A stretch of DNA of 64,000 bases, taken from contig OZ242384.1 in NCBI GenBank assembly GCA_965208965.1, positions 5,084,001 to 5,148,000 of the forward strand, given 5' to 3'. Below are positions 1-9,185 of the stretch, piece after piece. This stretch comes from Bin5 sp965208965. Its GTDB lineage: Bacteria > Chloroflexota > Anaerolineae > Caldilineales > Caldilineaceae. The notes below the pieces were generated by a model. It searched no databases and was not told the DNA's origin. It worked only from the letters and a program-made list of their open reading frames with translations. The position numbers and the translations under genes were made by a program. Each line of letters begins with the position of its first letter. Positions within the stretch are counted from its first letter, which is position 1.

Positions 1-138
1 CCCGACAGTCTGTTCCCGCCCCAAATCTGAACTGCACCCATCTGATCCTCGGCGGCACTGGCCGTTTTAGTGGTCTTGAACGGAGGAGAAAATCAGCTTG
101 TTTAGCCAGATTCCGGCAGGCCGATTATCTCGCGAAAA

Positions 139-167
139 TTGACGAAACACCTGCCCCGTGCTAATGT
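139..167 (+). promoter_or_regulatory. Putative sigma-70 promoter of glyA
   Basis: A TTGACG -35 box (139-144), a 17-base spacer and a TAATGT -10 box (162-167) lie about 70 bases before the glyA start. The -35 matches consensus at five of six positions; the -10 is poor. The rest of 1-235 shows no gene and no recognisable riboswitch. Confidence 0.35.
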
Positions 168-235
168 TCTGTACTGGTGCAATTAGTGCTTTTCGCGCGT
201 GCTATGCGAATGTTCTGAGATGGGAGCGGACTTAG

Positions 236-1552
236 ATGAACCAGCCAACTTCGAGTACGAAGGTAGCAGGCTCGACGATTTCTTCCTGGATCGAGCAGCC
301 TGACCCACGGCATTTGCTCAGCGAGCAGGATCCTGAAATATACGCGGCGATTGAGTCCGAACGACAGCGGCAGACCAACGGGATCGAGCTGATTGCCAGC
401 GAAAACTACGTCTTTCCCGAGGTGCTGGCGGCGGCCGGCAGCGTGTTGACCAATAAGTACGCCGAGGGCTATCCCGGACGACGATACTACGGCGGCTGCC
501 AGTATGTTGACATCGCCGAGAAGATAGGCCTCGAACGTGCGCTGGAGCTGTTTGGCGCAGAACATGCAAATGTGCAGCCCCATTCCGGCGCGCAGGCCAA
601 CGCTGCCGTCTACATGGCGCTGTTGGAGCCGGGTGACACCGTGCTGGCCATGAAGCTGGACCACGGCGGCCACTTGAGCCATGGATTCCACCTGAATAGC
701 TCCGGACACTATTACAACTTCGTCCACTACGGCCTCAATCCTGAAACCGAGCAGCTTGACTACGAGATAATCAGGCAAACGGCGTTGGAACAGCGGCCCA
801 AGCTTCTACTGGTCGGCGCCAGCGCCTACCCGCGCCATTTCGACTTTCATCTCTTGCGCGAAATCGCGGACGAGGTCGGTTGCCTGCTGATGATGGACAT
901 GGCGCATGTCGCCGGCCTGGTGGCCGCAAAACTGCATCCGGATCCGGTGCCTTTTTGCGATGTCGTAACGACCACCACGCACAAAACTCTGCGCGGTCCT
1001 CGCGGCGGCCTTATACTTTGCCGGACGAAACATGCGAGGGCGATCGACCGGGCAGTCTTTCCCGGAATCCAGGGAGGGCCGCTCATGCACATCATTGCTG
1101 CAAAGGCGGTCGGATTCAAGTTGGCGCAGGGCCAGGAGTTCAGGACGTATCAGCAGCAGATTCTGGACAATGCGCAGGCGCTGAACGACACGCTGCAGGC
1201 ACAAGGACTGCGAAGCGTCTCCGGAGGCACTGACAACCATCTGCTACTGGTCGATCTGAATCCTCTGAACGACGATGAAATCACGGGCAAGCTGGTTGAG
1301 ACGGCCCTCGACAATGCGTCGATCCATTGCAATAAGAACATGATACCGTTCGACAAGCGTAAGGCGATGGTGACAAGCGGCATCCGTCTGGGCACACCCG
1401 CTGCGACAACACGGGGGATGATGCAGGTCGAATTCAAACAGATTGGCCGCTGGATTGCGTCGATCGCGCACGATCCCAAAGATACTGCCTTGCAGGAGTC
1501 GGTGCGCGACGAGGTGCTGGAATTGGTTCAGGCGTTCCCGGTGCCAGCTTAG
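236..1552 (+). CDS. glyA: Serine hydroxymethyltransferase
   Basis: This PLP enzyme interconverts serine plus tetrahydrofolate with glycine plus methylene-tetrahydrofolate and supplies one-carbon units in the cytosol. The 438-residue protein is of normal length. Family signatures are visible: the N-terminal ELIASENY stretch, an MDMAHVAGLVA segment holding the PLP-contacting Asp and His, and TTTTHKTLRGPRGG with the Schiff-base lysine near residue 250. The N-terminus is about 20 residues longer than in many homologues. The ATG at 236 has a GGGAG-type ribosome site upstream. It is followed after 12-21 bases by radA, so the two are probably co-transcribed. Confidence 0.97.
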   Translation: MNQPTSSTKVAGSTISSWIEQPDPRHLLSEQDPEIYAAIESERQRQTNGIELIASENYVFPEVLAAAGSVLTNKYAEGYPGRRYYGGCQYVDIAEKIGLERALELFGAEHANVQPHSGAQANAAVYMALLEPGDTVLAMKLDHGGHLSHGFHLNSSGHYYNFVHYGLNPETEQLDYEIIRQTALEQRPKLLLVGASAYPRHFDFHLLREIADEVGCLLMMDMAHVAGLVAAKLHPDPVPFCDVVTTTTHKTLRGPRGGLILCRTKHARAIDRAVFPGIQGGPLMHIIAAKAVGFKLAQGQEFRTYQQQILDNAQALNDTLQAQGLRSVSGGTDNHLLLVDLNPLNDDEITGKLVETALDNASIHCNKNMIPFDKRKAMVTSGIRLGTPAATTRGMMQVEFKQIGRWIASIAHDPKDTALQESVRDEVLELVQAFPVPA

Positions 1553-1573
1553 TCAGACAGAAGGTTGGTGTTT

Positions 1574-3004
1574 GTGGCGACCAAGGTCAGGACCAGGTTC
1601 ATCTGTAGGGAATGCGGCAGCTCGCAGATGAAATGGATGGGACGATGCCCGGACTGCGGTGAGTGGAATACGCTCGAGGAGAGCCGGGTCCGGGACGACG
1701 CGATCGCTCTTGGCGGCGACCGCGCCGGCTCCCTCCACGCGCCTACGCCTCTCGCGCTGCCGGATATTCCCAGTGAGCCTTCGCGGCGCATTAAACTCGA
1801 TAACTCTGAACTGAATCGCGTTCTGGGCGGCGGCATCGTGCCCGGCGCAGGTATTCTGGTGGGCGGCGATCCAGGCATCGGCAAGAGTACCCTGCTCATG
1901 CAAACGGCTGCTGATGTGGCGCGCAAGGTCGGCCAGGTGCTGTATATCAGCGCCGAGGAGAGCGCATACCAGATCGGAGAACGCGCCTCGCGACTGGGCC
2001 TGAAAGAGGGTCGACTCCTGATACTGGCGGACACGATCCTGGAACAGATCCTGGAGCAGATCGGGAGGGTGAAACCGGCGCTGGTAATCGTAGATTCGGT
2101 GCAGGCGATTCACAGCAGCGCGAGCGACAGTGCAGCAGGGTCGGTTTCCCAGGTACGAGATTGCGCGGCCCACTTGCTGCGACAGGCGCGACACCTCAAT
2201 ATCCCGTTGTTTCTTGTCGGACATGTGACCAAGGAAGGAGCGATTGCCGGCCCGCGCGTTTTGGAGCATATGGTGGACGCCGTTCTGCAATTGGAAGGGG
2301 AGCGCTTTCACGCTTACCGCCTGTTGCATTCAGTCAAGAACCGATTCGGCAGCACGAATGAAGTTGGCGTCTTCGAAATGACGGAACGGGGCATGGCACC
2401 GGTCGCCAACCCCTCTGCGATGTTTCTGGCGGAACGGCTGCCAAACGCCTCAGGCAGCGCCATCGCGGTGCCGCTGGAAGGAAGCCGGCCACTCCTGGTC
2501 GAACTGCAGGCCCTGGCCAGCCCGACCGCCTTCAGCCAGCCGCGACGCACGGGGAACGGCGTCGACTTCAACCGGCTGCTGTTGGTGACAGCTGTGCTGA
2601 GCAAGCGGTTGGGCCTCTCACTGAGCGCCCAGGACATATTTGTAAATGTTATCGGCGGGCTGCACATTGGTGAGCCGGCCGCAGACCTGGCGATCGCGGC
2701 CGCCATCACCAGCAGCTACCGCAATGTTCCGGTCGCCGCCGAGGCCGCTCTCATCGGGGAAATCGGCCTCAGCGGAGAGCTGCGCAGCGTCAGTCAGCTG
2801 GCTCTCCGCCTGAACGAAGCCGCCAAGCTCGGCTTCGGGCGGGCGATCGTGCCTCATCATGCCTTGCGGAGGAAACGCTCCCAGTCGGGGCAGACTGGCG
2901 CAGACGATAATGGCAGGGGAGGCGCCTCAGACCTTCCCTCTGAAATCGAAGTCATCGGCGCGCGCACGGTAGCCGACGCTCTCGACGCGGCGCTGTTGAA
3001 GTAA
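1574..3004 (+). CDS. radA: DNA repair protein RadA
   Basis: RadA (Sms) is a RecA-like ATPase and branch-migration helicase that processes recombination intermediates. The order is standard: an N-terminal zinc finger with two CxxC pairs (CRECG and CPDCG), a RecA-type ATPase core with Walker A GGDPGIGKST near residue 98, the RadA-specific KNRFG motif near residue 255, and a C-terminal Lon-protease-like domain. The frame is open from a TTG at 1565, but GTG at 1574 is preferred because an AGAAGG ribosome site precedes it by nine bases. Two alternative starts (1565 and 1568) cannot be excluded. It sits directly downstream of glyA. Confidence 0.96.
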   Translation: MATKVRTRFICRECGSSQMKWMGRCPDCGEWNTLEESRVRDDAIALGGDRAGSLHAPTPLALPDIPSEPSRRIKLDNSELNRVLGGGIVPGAGILVGGDPGIGKSTLLMQTAADVARKVGQVLYISAEESAYQIGERASRLGLKEGRLLILADTILEQILEQIGRVKPALVIVDSVQAIHSSASDSAAGSVSQVRDCAAHLLRQARHLNIPLFLVGHVTKEGAIAGPRVLEHMVDAVLQLEGERFHAYRLLHSVKNRFGSTNEVGVFEMTERGMAPVANPSAMFLAERLPNASGSAIAVPLEGSRPLLVELQALASPTAFSQPRRTGNGVDFNRLLLVTAVLSKRLGLSLSAQDIFVNVIGGLHIGEPAADLAIAAAITSSYRNVPVAAEAALIGEIGLSGELRSVSQLALRLNEAAKLGFGRAIVPHHALRRKRSQSGQTGADDNGRGGASDLPSEIEVIGARTVADALDAALLK

Positions 3005-3027
3005 CTTGCCACAGACGGAGAATCCTG

Positions 3028-3678
3028 ATGTCCAAACTGAACAAGCCTGATCCCTACCAGCAGTTTCTGCGCGACCTGTTTCACAGCGACGACGACGACC
3101 TCTCCCGCTTGCAGGAAGAGGCAGATTCAGAGGCTATCCCGAATATGAGTATCGGCCCTGAGCAGGGCAAGTTCCTGCAGCTGCTTGTGCAGTTGACAGG
3201 CGCGAAAAAGGTGCTGGAGATCGGGGTGCTGGGGGGATACAGCGGGACTTGGATCGCACGGGCGCTGCCCGAAGACGGGAAACTGATCGGCCTGGAGCTG
3301 GAGCAAAAGCACGCCGACTTCGCCCGCAAGCAGTGGCAGAGGATGGGGCTCTCCAACAAGATCGAGGTACGTGTCGGACCGGCGTTGGATTCGCTCCCTC
3401 ACTTGGCTGAGGAGGCGCCTTTCGATATCGTCTTCATAGATGCCGACAAAGGGAACTATCCCGAATACCTGGACTATGCGCTCAGCTACAGCCGGCCGGG
3501 CACGGTCATCCTTGGAGACAACGTTGAGATGTGGGGGAGCCTCGTGGATCCGGAGAAGCAGGACTGGGACTGGGTGCAGGGGATGCGCAGCTTTGCACGC
3601 GTGCTCAGTACGCACGAACGGCTTACCAGCACCGTAGTCCCCTACCCGGACGGATTGGCTATGGCCGTGGTCAAATAA
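3028..3678 (+). CDS. Class I SAM-dependent O-methyltransferase (CCoAOMT-like)
   Basis: A 216-residue Rossmann methyltransferase of the caffeoyl-CoA O-methyltransferase-like family. These enzymes use SAM and a divalent metal to methylate hydroxyl groups of catechol-type substrates. The SAM loop reads EIGVLGGYSG near residue 65, and the FIDADKGNY segment carries the metal-binding aspartate typical of the family. It lies 23 bases after radA on the same strand and is closed by a hairpin terminator. The sequence does not tell its natural substrate. Confidence 0.9.
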   Translation: MSKLNKPDPYQQFLRDLFHSDDDDLSRLQEEADSEAIPNMSIGPEQGKFLQLLVQLTGAKKVLEIGVLGGYSGTWIARALPEDGKLIGLELEQKHADFARKQWQRMGLSNKIEVRVGPALDSLPHLAEEAPFDIVFIDADKGNYPEYLDYALSYSRPGTVILGDNVEMWGSLVDPEKQDWDWVQGMRSFARVLSTHERLTSTVVPYPDGLAMAVVK

Positions 3679-3753
3679 AGGGCTGGAGATGGACTCTATT
3701 GCCCGCAGATAACCCGGACTGATTGCGGGCAGTCACAAATGGTCGAAACTGAA

Positions 3754-3796
3754 GCGCTGAGGCAGTGCGGTTAACGCACAACCTCAGCGCCCTTTT
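3754..3796 (+). terminator. Hairpin terminator between convergent genes
   Basis: A 9-bp stem (GCGCTGAGG at 3754-3762 with CCTCAGCGC at 3782-3790) encloses a second short stem GTGCG/CGCAC and is followed by CCTTTT. It lies between the plus-strand methyltransferase and the minus-strand HIT gene. A further 8-bp stem (TGCCCGCA/TGCGGGCA) occurs at about 3699-3732. Confidence 0.6.
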
Positions 3797-3816
3797 GTAG
3801 CACTATTCCCTTCGCC

Positions 3817-4167
3817 TTAGCGCGCCAGCAGCGGTCCCAGAGGTCGCCCACCCAGCAGATGGAAATGGGTATGGAAGACCTCCTGGCCGCCATCCCGGCC
3901 AACGTTTGTAACGAGTCGCCAGCCGTCAGAAGCCACTCCCTCCTGCGTAGCCAGTTGACCGGCGACCTGGGCAATCCGCCCCAGAATCTCGGCCTGGGCG
4001 TCACCCATTTCTCCCAGATCTTTGAAGTGCTGATTCGGTACAATCAGCACGTGTAGCGGCGCCTGTTCCGAAATGTCCTGAAAGGCGGTCACAAGGTCAT
4101 CTTGGTGAAACTGTTTCGAGGGAAGCTCCCCCGCCACGATCTTGCAGAAAATACAGTCTTCGCTCAT
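3817..4167 (-). CDS. HIT family protein (histidine triad nucleotide hydrolase)
   Basis: HIT proteins hydrolyse purine nucleoside phosphoramidates or dinucleoside polyphosphates. The 116-residue protein has the N-terminal CIFCKIVAGE block and the catalytic triad HTHFHLL at His99, His101 and His103. Its length is typical of the Hint branch. The ATG overlaps the end of the upstream MTH1187-type gene by four bases, which implies translational coupling. Together with leuS the three genes form a minus-strand operon. Confidence 0.94.
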   Translation of the reverse strand: MSEDCIFCKIVAGELPSKQFHQDDLVTAFQDISEQAPLHVLIVPNQHFKDLGEMGDAQAEILGRIAQVAGQLATQEGVASDGWRLVTNVGRDGGQEVFHTHFHLLGGRPLGPLLAR

Positions 4168-4487
4168 GGGACACCTCGTCCTAGCTTGCGATTGACGCTG
4201 TCGATCTTGTCCTGCATGCTCTGTTCGCGGTCGCAGCGCGTTCCTATTTTCAGGCTGGTCGTGATTCGCGGTGCGCCCATTTCGTGCACAACTTCATGGC
4301 AACGCTTTACGGCGGCGAAAACCTGGTCCCATTCCCCTTCCACGTTTGTGCCGTAGGCGTGCATCTGATGGCTCAGGCCGGCTTCGTCGAGAATGCTCTC
4401 GCAGGCGGCAATGTACTCGGAGACCGAAACGCCGACGCCTATAGGGACGACGCAGAGATCTATCATGACTTTCATGGCGCTATCCAA
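4164..4487 (-). CDS. MTH1187 family thiamine-binding protein
   Basis: A 107-residue protein of the MTH1187/YkoF-like (formerly DUF77) family. These are small ferredoxin-fold proteins that bind thiamine or related ligands; their physiological role is unclear. Family features are the N-terminal VVPIGVGVSVSEYIA strand-helix, the HAYGTNVEGEWD segment and a C-terminal SLKIGTR strand. The start could be ATG 4487, overlapping leuS by eight bases, or ATG 4475, just after the leuS stop. The second gives the usual family N-terminus (MKVMIDLCVVP). A thiamine pyrophosphokinase gene also occurs in the window but far away. Confidence 0.85.
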   Translation of the reverse strand: MDSAMKVMIDLCVVPIGVGVSVSEYIAACESILDEAGLSHQMHAYGTNVEGEWDQVFAAVKRCHEVVHEMGAPRITTSLKIGTRCDREQSMQDKIDSVNRKLGRGVP

Positions 4488-7017
4488 TGACTATGTTCAC
4501 CAGTTTGTCCGGCACGACAACCACTTTGCGCACCTGCTTGCCGTCCAGCCAGCGCTGCACGTTGTTTGAAGCCAGGGCCATCGCCTCCAGCTCCTCTTTC
4601 GCGGTGTTAGGAGGGACGCTCAGCTTATCGCGTACGCGGCCGTTTACCTGTACGACTACTGTGAGCTCTTCCTCTTTGGCCTTTTCCGGATCGGCCTGCG
4701 GCCATGCTTGCAGGTGTACGCTCTCCCCATCACCGCCGTCCCCCAGCCGCTGCCACAGCTCTTCGCTGACATGAGGAAATACCGGCGCCATCATCAGCAA
4801 CAGATTGCGAACCGACTTCCGCCAGATTCCTTCTTCTGTCTCGCCGTTATTCGGTCCGGCAAAGGCATCCTTGACCCGGATCAGATAGTTGTTGAACTCC
4901 ATCAGCGCGGCAATAGCCGTGTTAAAGCGGAAGCTGCCGAAGTCTTCCGACACTTTTGCGATCGTCTGGTGCAGCTTGCGCTCCAGTCCTCGGACGTCCG
5001 CGTCGGTGGCGGAACCTCCAGTGCCGTTCGAATGCGGCTCGTCCAGTACGACGCCCCAAACCCGGTAAAGAAAACGGCTTACGCCTTCGATGGCGCTCGG
5101 GTCCCAAGGACCGCCGTGCTCCCAGGGGCCGATGAACATCAGGTAGCCGCGGACGGTGTCGGCGCCGTACTTGTTGACGTATTCGTCCGGGTTGACGACG
5201 TTGCCGCGGCTCTTGGACATGCGCTCGCCGTCGGGCCCCAGGATGATTCCCTGGTTGAACAGACGTAGCATCGGCTCGTCGAAGTTAACGACCTCCATGT
5301 CCCGCAGCGCCTTTGTAAAAAAGCGGGTATAGAGCAGGTGCATGGTGGCGTGTTCGATGCCGCCGGTATACTGATCCACGGGCAGCCAGTAGCTCCCGCG
5401 CCCGCTGTCCCAAGGCATGTCGTTTATGTTCAGAGGCTCGCCTGCCTTGTGGTAGGGATCGACGTAGGCGTACTGATACCAGCTGGAGCACATGAATGTG
5501 TCCATGGTGTCGGTCTCGCGCTCGGCACCGCCTCCGCATTGCGGGCACTTCACGTAGCGAAAGCCTTCGTGATAGTTGAGCGGGCTTTCGCCGGTCGGCT
5601 TGAACTGCGCGTCATCGGGCAGTCGCACGGGCAGGTCGGCGTAGGGCACCGGGACTGTGCCGCAGTGGGCGCAATGGATCATGGGGATGGGCGTGCCCCA
5701 CATGCGCTGGCGGCTGATCAGCCAGTCGCGCAGGCGGTAGTTGACCGCGCCGGTCCCCTTCCCATTTTCCTCCAGCCAGGCGATGGCCGCTTTGACGCTT
5801 TCGCCGTCCTCTTTGCCCACGTGCGTGCCGTCAATCGGTCCTGAATTTATCATCACGCCCTCGCCGGGCCAGGCCGCCTCCAGGTCGTCGGCGTTGCGGA
5901 CGTGGCCGGCTTCGCTATCGGGCGGAGGCTGCACGACCAGGAGAATCTGCAGACCGTGCCTTTTGGCGAACTCGAAGTCCCGTTCGTCATGGCCGGGAAC
6001 CGCCATGATCGCGCCGGTGCCATAGCCCATCAGCACGTAATCCGCGACCCAGATTGGGATCCGTTCGCCGTTGACCGGGTTGATTGCGTAGCCGCCGGTG
6101 AAGACGCCGGTTTTCTCCTTGTCCTCGGCCGTGCGCGCGATTTCATCCAGACGGCTTGCCTGTTCGACACATTCGGCGACCGCGCTGCGCTGCTCGTCGG
6201 AGGTGACTTTGTCCACCAGGGGATGCTCCGGGGCCAGCACCATGAATGTCGCGCCCCAGAGCGTGTCGGGCCGGGTCGTGAAGATTTCGATCGGGTCCCC
6301 GTCTTCGGTGACAAAGGTCACCTGCGCGCCGTCGCTGCGCCCGATCCAGTTGGTCTGCATCACCTTTACAGGTTCCGGCCAGTCGATCTCTTCCAGGTCG
6401 GCCAGCAGCTCCTCGCTGTAGTTGGTGATGCGGAACTTCCACTGGTTCAGGTCCTTCTTGATGACCGGCGTATCGCAGCGTTCGCAGTGGCGGTCCTCGC
6501 CCCAGACCTGCTCCCGCGCCAGGGTTGTGTTGCACTTTGGGCACCAGTCAACCGGCGCGTACTCCCTGTAGGCCAGCCCCATTTCGTGCAGCTTCAGGAA
6601 GAACCACTGGGACCACTTGTAATATTCGGGATCGCAGCTGATCGCTTCACGGTCCCAGGCCCACATTGCGCCCATACGGCGCAACTGGCCCTGCATGCGC
6701 TCGACATTATTGTAGGTCCATTCCTGTGGATGCGCGTTGTTCTGGATGGCTGCGTTCTCTGCCGGCAGACCGAAGGCGTCAAAGCCGATTGGGAAGAATA
6801 CGTTATAGCCGCTCATGCGGCGATAGCGGGCCGCGGCGTCGCTGGGCGTCATCGCATACCAGTGACCTGTATGCAGGTCGCCGGACGTGTAGGGCAGCAT
6901 CGTCAATGCATACCACTTCGGTCGGCCGGGGTCCTCGACAGTGTCGTACAGGCCCTGCTTTTCCCAGGCAGCCTGCCACTTGGACTCGATTTCAGTATGT
7001 TTATACCTGTCAGACAT
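4480..7017 (-). CDS. leuS: Leucine--tRNA ligase
   Basis: Class Ia aminoacyl-tRNA synthetase that charges tRNA-Leu. The 845-residue protein has normal bacterial length. The HIGH box appears as HTGH at residues 49-52 and the KMSKS loop as RMSKSRGN near residue 600. The CP1 editing domain carries the T-rich region and the GHDERD segment, and two zinc-knuckle-like cysteine clusters (CPKC/CERC and CAHC/CPQC) are present. A GGAGAACC-like ribosome site precedes the ATG. No T-box leader was seen in the 247 bases upstream. Confidence 0.97.
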   Translation of the reverse strand: MSDRYKHTEIESKWQAAWEKQGLYDTVEDPGRPKWYALTMLPYTSGDLHTGHWYAMTPSDAAARYRRMSGYNVFFPIGFDAFGLPAENAAIQNNAHPQEWTYNNVERMQGQLRRMGAMWAWDREAISCDPEYYKWSQWFFLKLHEMGLAYREYAPVDWCPKCNTTLAREQVWGEDRHCERCDTPVIKKDLNQWKFRITNYSEELLADLEEIDWPEPVKVMQTNWIGRSDGAQVTFVTEDGDPIEIFTTRPDTLWGATFMVLAPEHPLVDKVTSDEQRSAVAECVEQASRLDEIARTAEDKEKTGVFTGGYAINPVNGERIPIWVADYVLMGYGTGAIMAVPGHDERDFEFAKRHGLQILLVVQPPPDSEAGHVRNADDLEAAWPGEGVMINSGPIDGTHVGKEDGESVKAAIAWLEENGKGTGAVNYRLRDWLISRQRMWGTPIPMIHCAHCGTVPVPYADLPVRLPDDAQFKPTGESPLNYHEGFRYVKCPQCGGGAERETDTMDTFMCSSWYQYAYVDPYHKAGEPLNINDMPWDSGRGSYWLPVDQYTGGIEHATMHLLYTRFFTKALRDMEVVNFDEPMLRLFNQGIILGPDGERMSKSRGNVVNPDEYVNKYGADTVRGYLMFIGPWEHGGPWDPSAIEGVSRFLYRVWGVVLDEPHSNGTGGSATDADVRGLERKLHQTIAKVSEDFGSFRFNTAIAALMEFNNYLIRVKDAFAGPNNGETEEGIWRKSVRNLLLMMAPVFPHVSEELWQRLGDGGDGESVHLQAWPQADPEKAKEEELTVVVQVNGRVRDKLSVPPNTAKEELEAMALASNNVQRWLDGKQVRKVVVVPDKLVNIVIG

Positions 7018-7264
7018 GGTAAGGTTCTCCTGTCACGGAGTTTTCAATTTCATTACACTGCTGGCCTGATTACGGGAACAGTATGGACGCGACAAGGCAA
7101 ACATGCGCGCGTCGTTGCGAACTATGTTCCGTAGCACAAATTCTAGGTTGGGCCCGCTCAGGGACAGGAAAAGAGGTGCTCGAAGCCCTGGCGCGGGCTA
7201 TCTAAGAGCGAGGAGACCGCCGACGGAGATGCCGCCGGTGGTGAAAGGATATGGAATACGGGGC

Positions 7265-7534
7265 TCACGCACATCGCTTCTCATATTGCGGGCAAATATA
7301 CCACGCGATTTCTTGAAAGTGCAAATCAGACAGGCTTTTGTGCCAGCATTGCGCCAAATCGAGATCGAGAGCATATACTACAATTTCGTGAGTCGCAGCC
7401 CATTCCATTATAGCTGTATCGCTGGCTCGAGGGTCGCCGACCCTTGACCAATGAACTGCCGTCCACCTGTGGCTCTCAAGCAGCGTCACCCAATCAGGCG
7501 ACAGGTTCATATCGACCACGACTTTCAATGTCAT
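7265..7534 (-). pseudogene. DUF5615 (PIN-like) toxin-type protein, C-terminus frameshifted
   Basis: The N-terminal two-thirds match DUF5615, a PIN-domain-like family usually paired with DUF433 antitoxins. Visible signatures are VVDMNLSPDWVTLL, the first acidic residue of the fold, and HWSRVGDPRASD. The family normally continues DLDFGAxLA. Here the frame reads DLDLAQCW, while the neighbouring frame reads DLDFGAMLAQKPV and then stops, which points to one T lost from a run near 7352-7358. The preferred ATG at 7534 overlaps the DUF433 stop in an ATGA arrangement. The protein is either a decayed toxin or victim of an assembly indel. Confidence 0.7.
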
Positions 7535-7761
7535 GGGATGGACAGGGGAATTTCCCGCTCCTCCAACCTCCATGCCGCATAGGCCAGAGTTTGGTCAATA
7601 TCTTCTCTCTCAAGATACGGGTAAGCTGCCAGGATTTCCTCGGTGGACCGCCCGGACGCCAATAATCCGACAATCGTTCCTGCGGTCACGCGCAGTCCAC
7701 GAATGCATGCCTTTCCTCCCATAACGGAAGGGTTGAAAGTGATTCTAGGGAATGCTTTCAT
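7531..7761 (-). CDS. DUF433 domain protein (putative antitoxin)
   Basis: A 76-residue winged-helix-like DUF433 protein, typically the small partner of a DUF5615 PIN-like protein in toxin-antitoxin-like operons. The hallmark ITFNPSVMGGKACIRGLRVTA stretch, followed by a helix with IVGLLASGRSTEEIL and YPYLEREDI, is clear. It is full length and its stop overlaps the DUF5615 start by four bases. An inverted repeat lies just upstream (7775-7800) and could be its own operator. The antitoxin role is inferred from family context only. Confidence 0.85.
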   Translation of the reverse strand: MKAFPRITFNPSVMGGKACIRGLRVTAGTIVGLLASGRSTEEILAAYPYLEREDIDQTLAYAAWRLEEREIPLSIP

Positions 7762-8255
7762 GCTCTACCTTTCAAAGTGTGCATCCGTCGCGTGACACTT
7801 CCAGGTGTTTTCTCCGGAATCTCAGGCCTTGGCCAACATGTAGTGGCGCGGCCCTTCAACACTCTTATCGGAACTTCCGATATCCTCTGGAATCCCGATT
7901 GTAGGCACGATTCCAAGGGGCTGCAACTCCGGGGAAGGGAAGGCCGCCGTCAGCGGGCGCACTGAAGTCCGGAAAGATCAAAAGCCAGGAAATTGTTCAG
8001 GGCGGGCAATTGCATCAAGTGACACTTTGAGATTGTAGAATAGCTTGGAGAGTTCCTTAAGGAGGAACTGGATATGCGCAGCGTGGAAGGACAGTATTTT
8101 TCGGCCATCAGGTCGAATCTCGGACAATGCATTCGACACGCACACTAGAAAATTTGGGAGATTGAATGAGAAACAGTATCCTGGATGCTCCGGTCAAAAA
8201 GAAGCTCTCAGTAGGCAGATTCCGATGCTGAACCCTCTCACCAGAAAGGATACAC
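7762..8255. other. Intergenic region, 494 bases
   Basis: Divergent spacer between the DUF433 gene and the HAD gene. Apart from the inverted repeat and the second GTGACACTT copy I see no gene, RNA or strong promoter. Short open frames here have no ribosome site and no recognisable similarity. Confidence 0.6.
7775..7800. promoter_or_regulatory. Inverted repeat upstream of the DUF433/DUF5615 pair
   Basis: AAGTGT (7775-7780) and ACACTT (7795-7800) form an inverted repeat with centres 20 bp apart, 14 bases before the DUF433 start. The 9-mer GTGACACTT of the right half recurs at 8019-8027. Such spacing would suit a dimeric autoregulator. The link is an inference. Confidence 0.35.
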
Positions 8256-9131
8256 TTGAACCGGGGTCCCAAAATTCGACTCATATCAGTCGATCTCGAC
8301 GGTACGCTGCTTCGAAGTGATGGAACGCCGGCGCCCGCAGGCGTTCGCCAGTTGCGGACCGCCGCGCGTTCCCGTGTGCGAGTCGTTTTCAATACTACGC
8401 GAAACGTAGACGGCGTACGAAGCATGTGCGAGGCATGGGGGTTCGGCGATCCCATGATTTGTACCAACGGCGCACAAATTCTGGCGTCGCCTGGGGGGCC
8501 TGAGTGGGCGTCATACACGATCCCGATGGCGGTCGCCCGTTCCATTGCCCGGCTTGCTGACCGCAACGACTGGGAGGTGAGCACAAGTGTGGGCGATCAG
8601 ACCTACTTTCGGCAGCGGCCGGGACAGCCCCTGGGGCCGGTAGAGTACCCGCTGGGCAGCGGCAGTAAAAGCAGTCTATCCAGGACTCGGCTGTTAATTG
8701 TACCGACGAACGAAGATGCCTTGGTTGCTGAACCGAAGCGGATGATCCTGCATGAGCCGGAAGCGATTGCCGCGGTGCAGGATCTAACTGCCCTGCACTG
8801 TCACGAGTGCCGCACGGAGACGTATTACGAGCCGGATGGCCGCCTGCATTCGCTCTGCATCTTTCCCCTTCGTGCCGACAAAGGGACAGCGCTCAGACTC
8901 GTGGCAGGTAAGCTGGATATTCCACTTCGACAGGTCCTCGCCATCGGCGACAACCCAAACGACATGCCGATGTTTGCCGCGGCAGGCACAAGCGTCGCCA
9001 TGGGCAACGCCCCGCCCGAAGTGAAAAAAGCGGCCTCAGTCGTTGGTCCTGTTAATGACGATGAAGGGGTGGCCTGGGCTGTGCAACGGTTCGTGCTGGG
9101 TGAACGGGGCAAACAGCTTCCTGCCCTGTAA
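8256..9131 (+). CDS. HAD family hydrolase, Cof/subfamily IIB type
   Basis: A 291-residue haloacid-dehalogenase-like phosphatase of the Cof type, which dephosphorylate sugar phosphates, nucleotides or PLP-like compounds. Motif I is DLDGTLL near residue 13 with the nucleophilic first Asp. Motif IV is GDNPNDMPMF followed by the family's AVAMGNAPPEVKKAA-like helix near the C-terminus. Between them lies the C2-type cap. The start is TTG at 8256, chosen because an AGAAAGGA ribosome site ends five bases upstream and the next Met lies inside the domain. It stands alone. Confidence 0.92.
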   Translation: MNRGPKIRLISVDLDGTLLRSDGTPAPAGVRQLRTAARSRVRVVFNTTRNVDGVRSMCEAWGFGDPMICTNGAQILASPGGPEWASYTIPMAVARSIARLADRNDWEVSTSVGDQTYFRQRPGQPLGPVEYPLGSGSKSSLSRTRLLIVPTNEDALVAEPKRMILHEPEAIAAVQDLTALHCHECRTETYYEPDGRLHSLCIFPLRADKGTALRLVAGKLDIPLRQVLAIGDNPNDMPMFAAAGTSVAMGNAPPEVKKAASVVGPVNDDEGVAWAVQRFVLGERGKQLPAL

Positions 9132-9185
9132 GCTGCTTGTACCTAAAACGAATGAGCTGGATTAGGGAAAAGGGGGACTGAGCAC

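Noticed and set aside
5902..7134. 410-codon frame antisense to leuS on the plus strand
   Set aside because: It is the complement of a clear leucyl-tRNA synthetase, has no ribosome site and no family motifs.
7018..7264. T-box leader upstream of leuS
   Set aside because: No conserved T-box sequence and no terminator-antiterminator structure was found on the minus strand.
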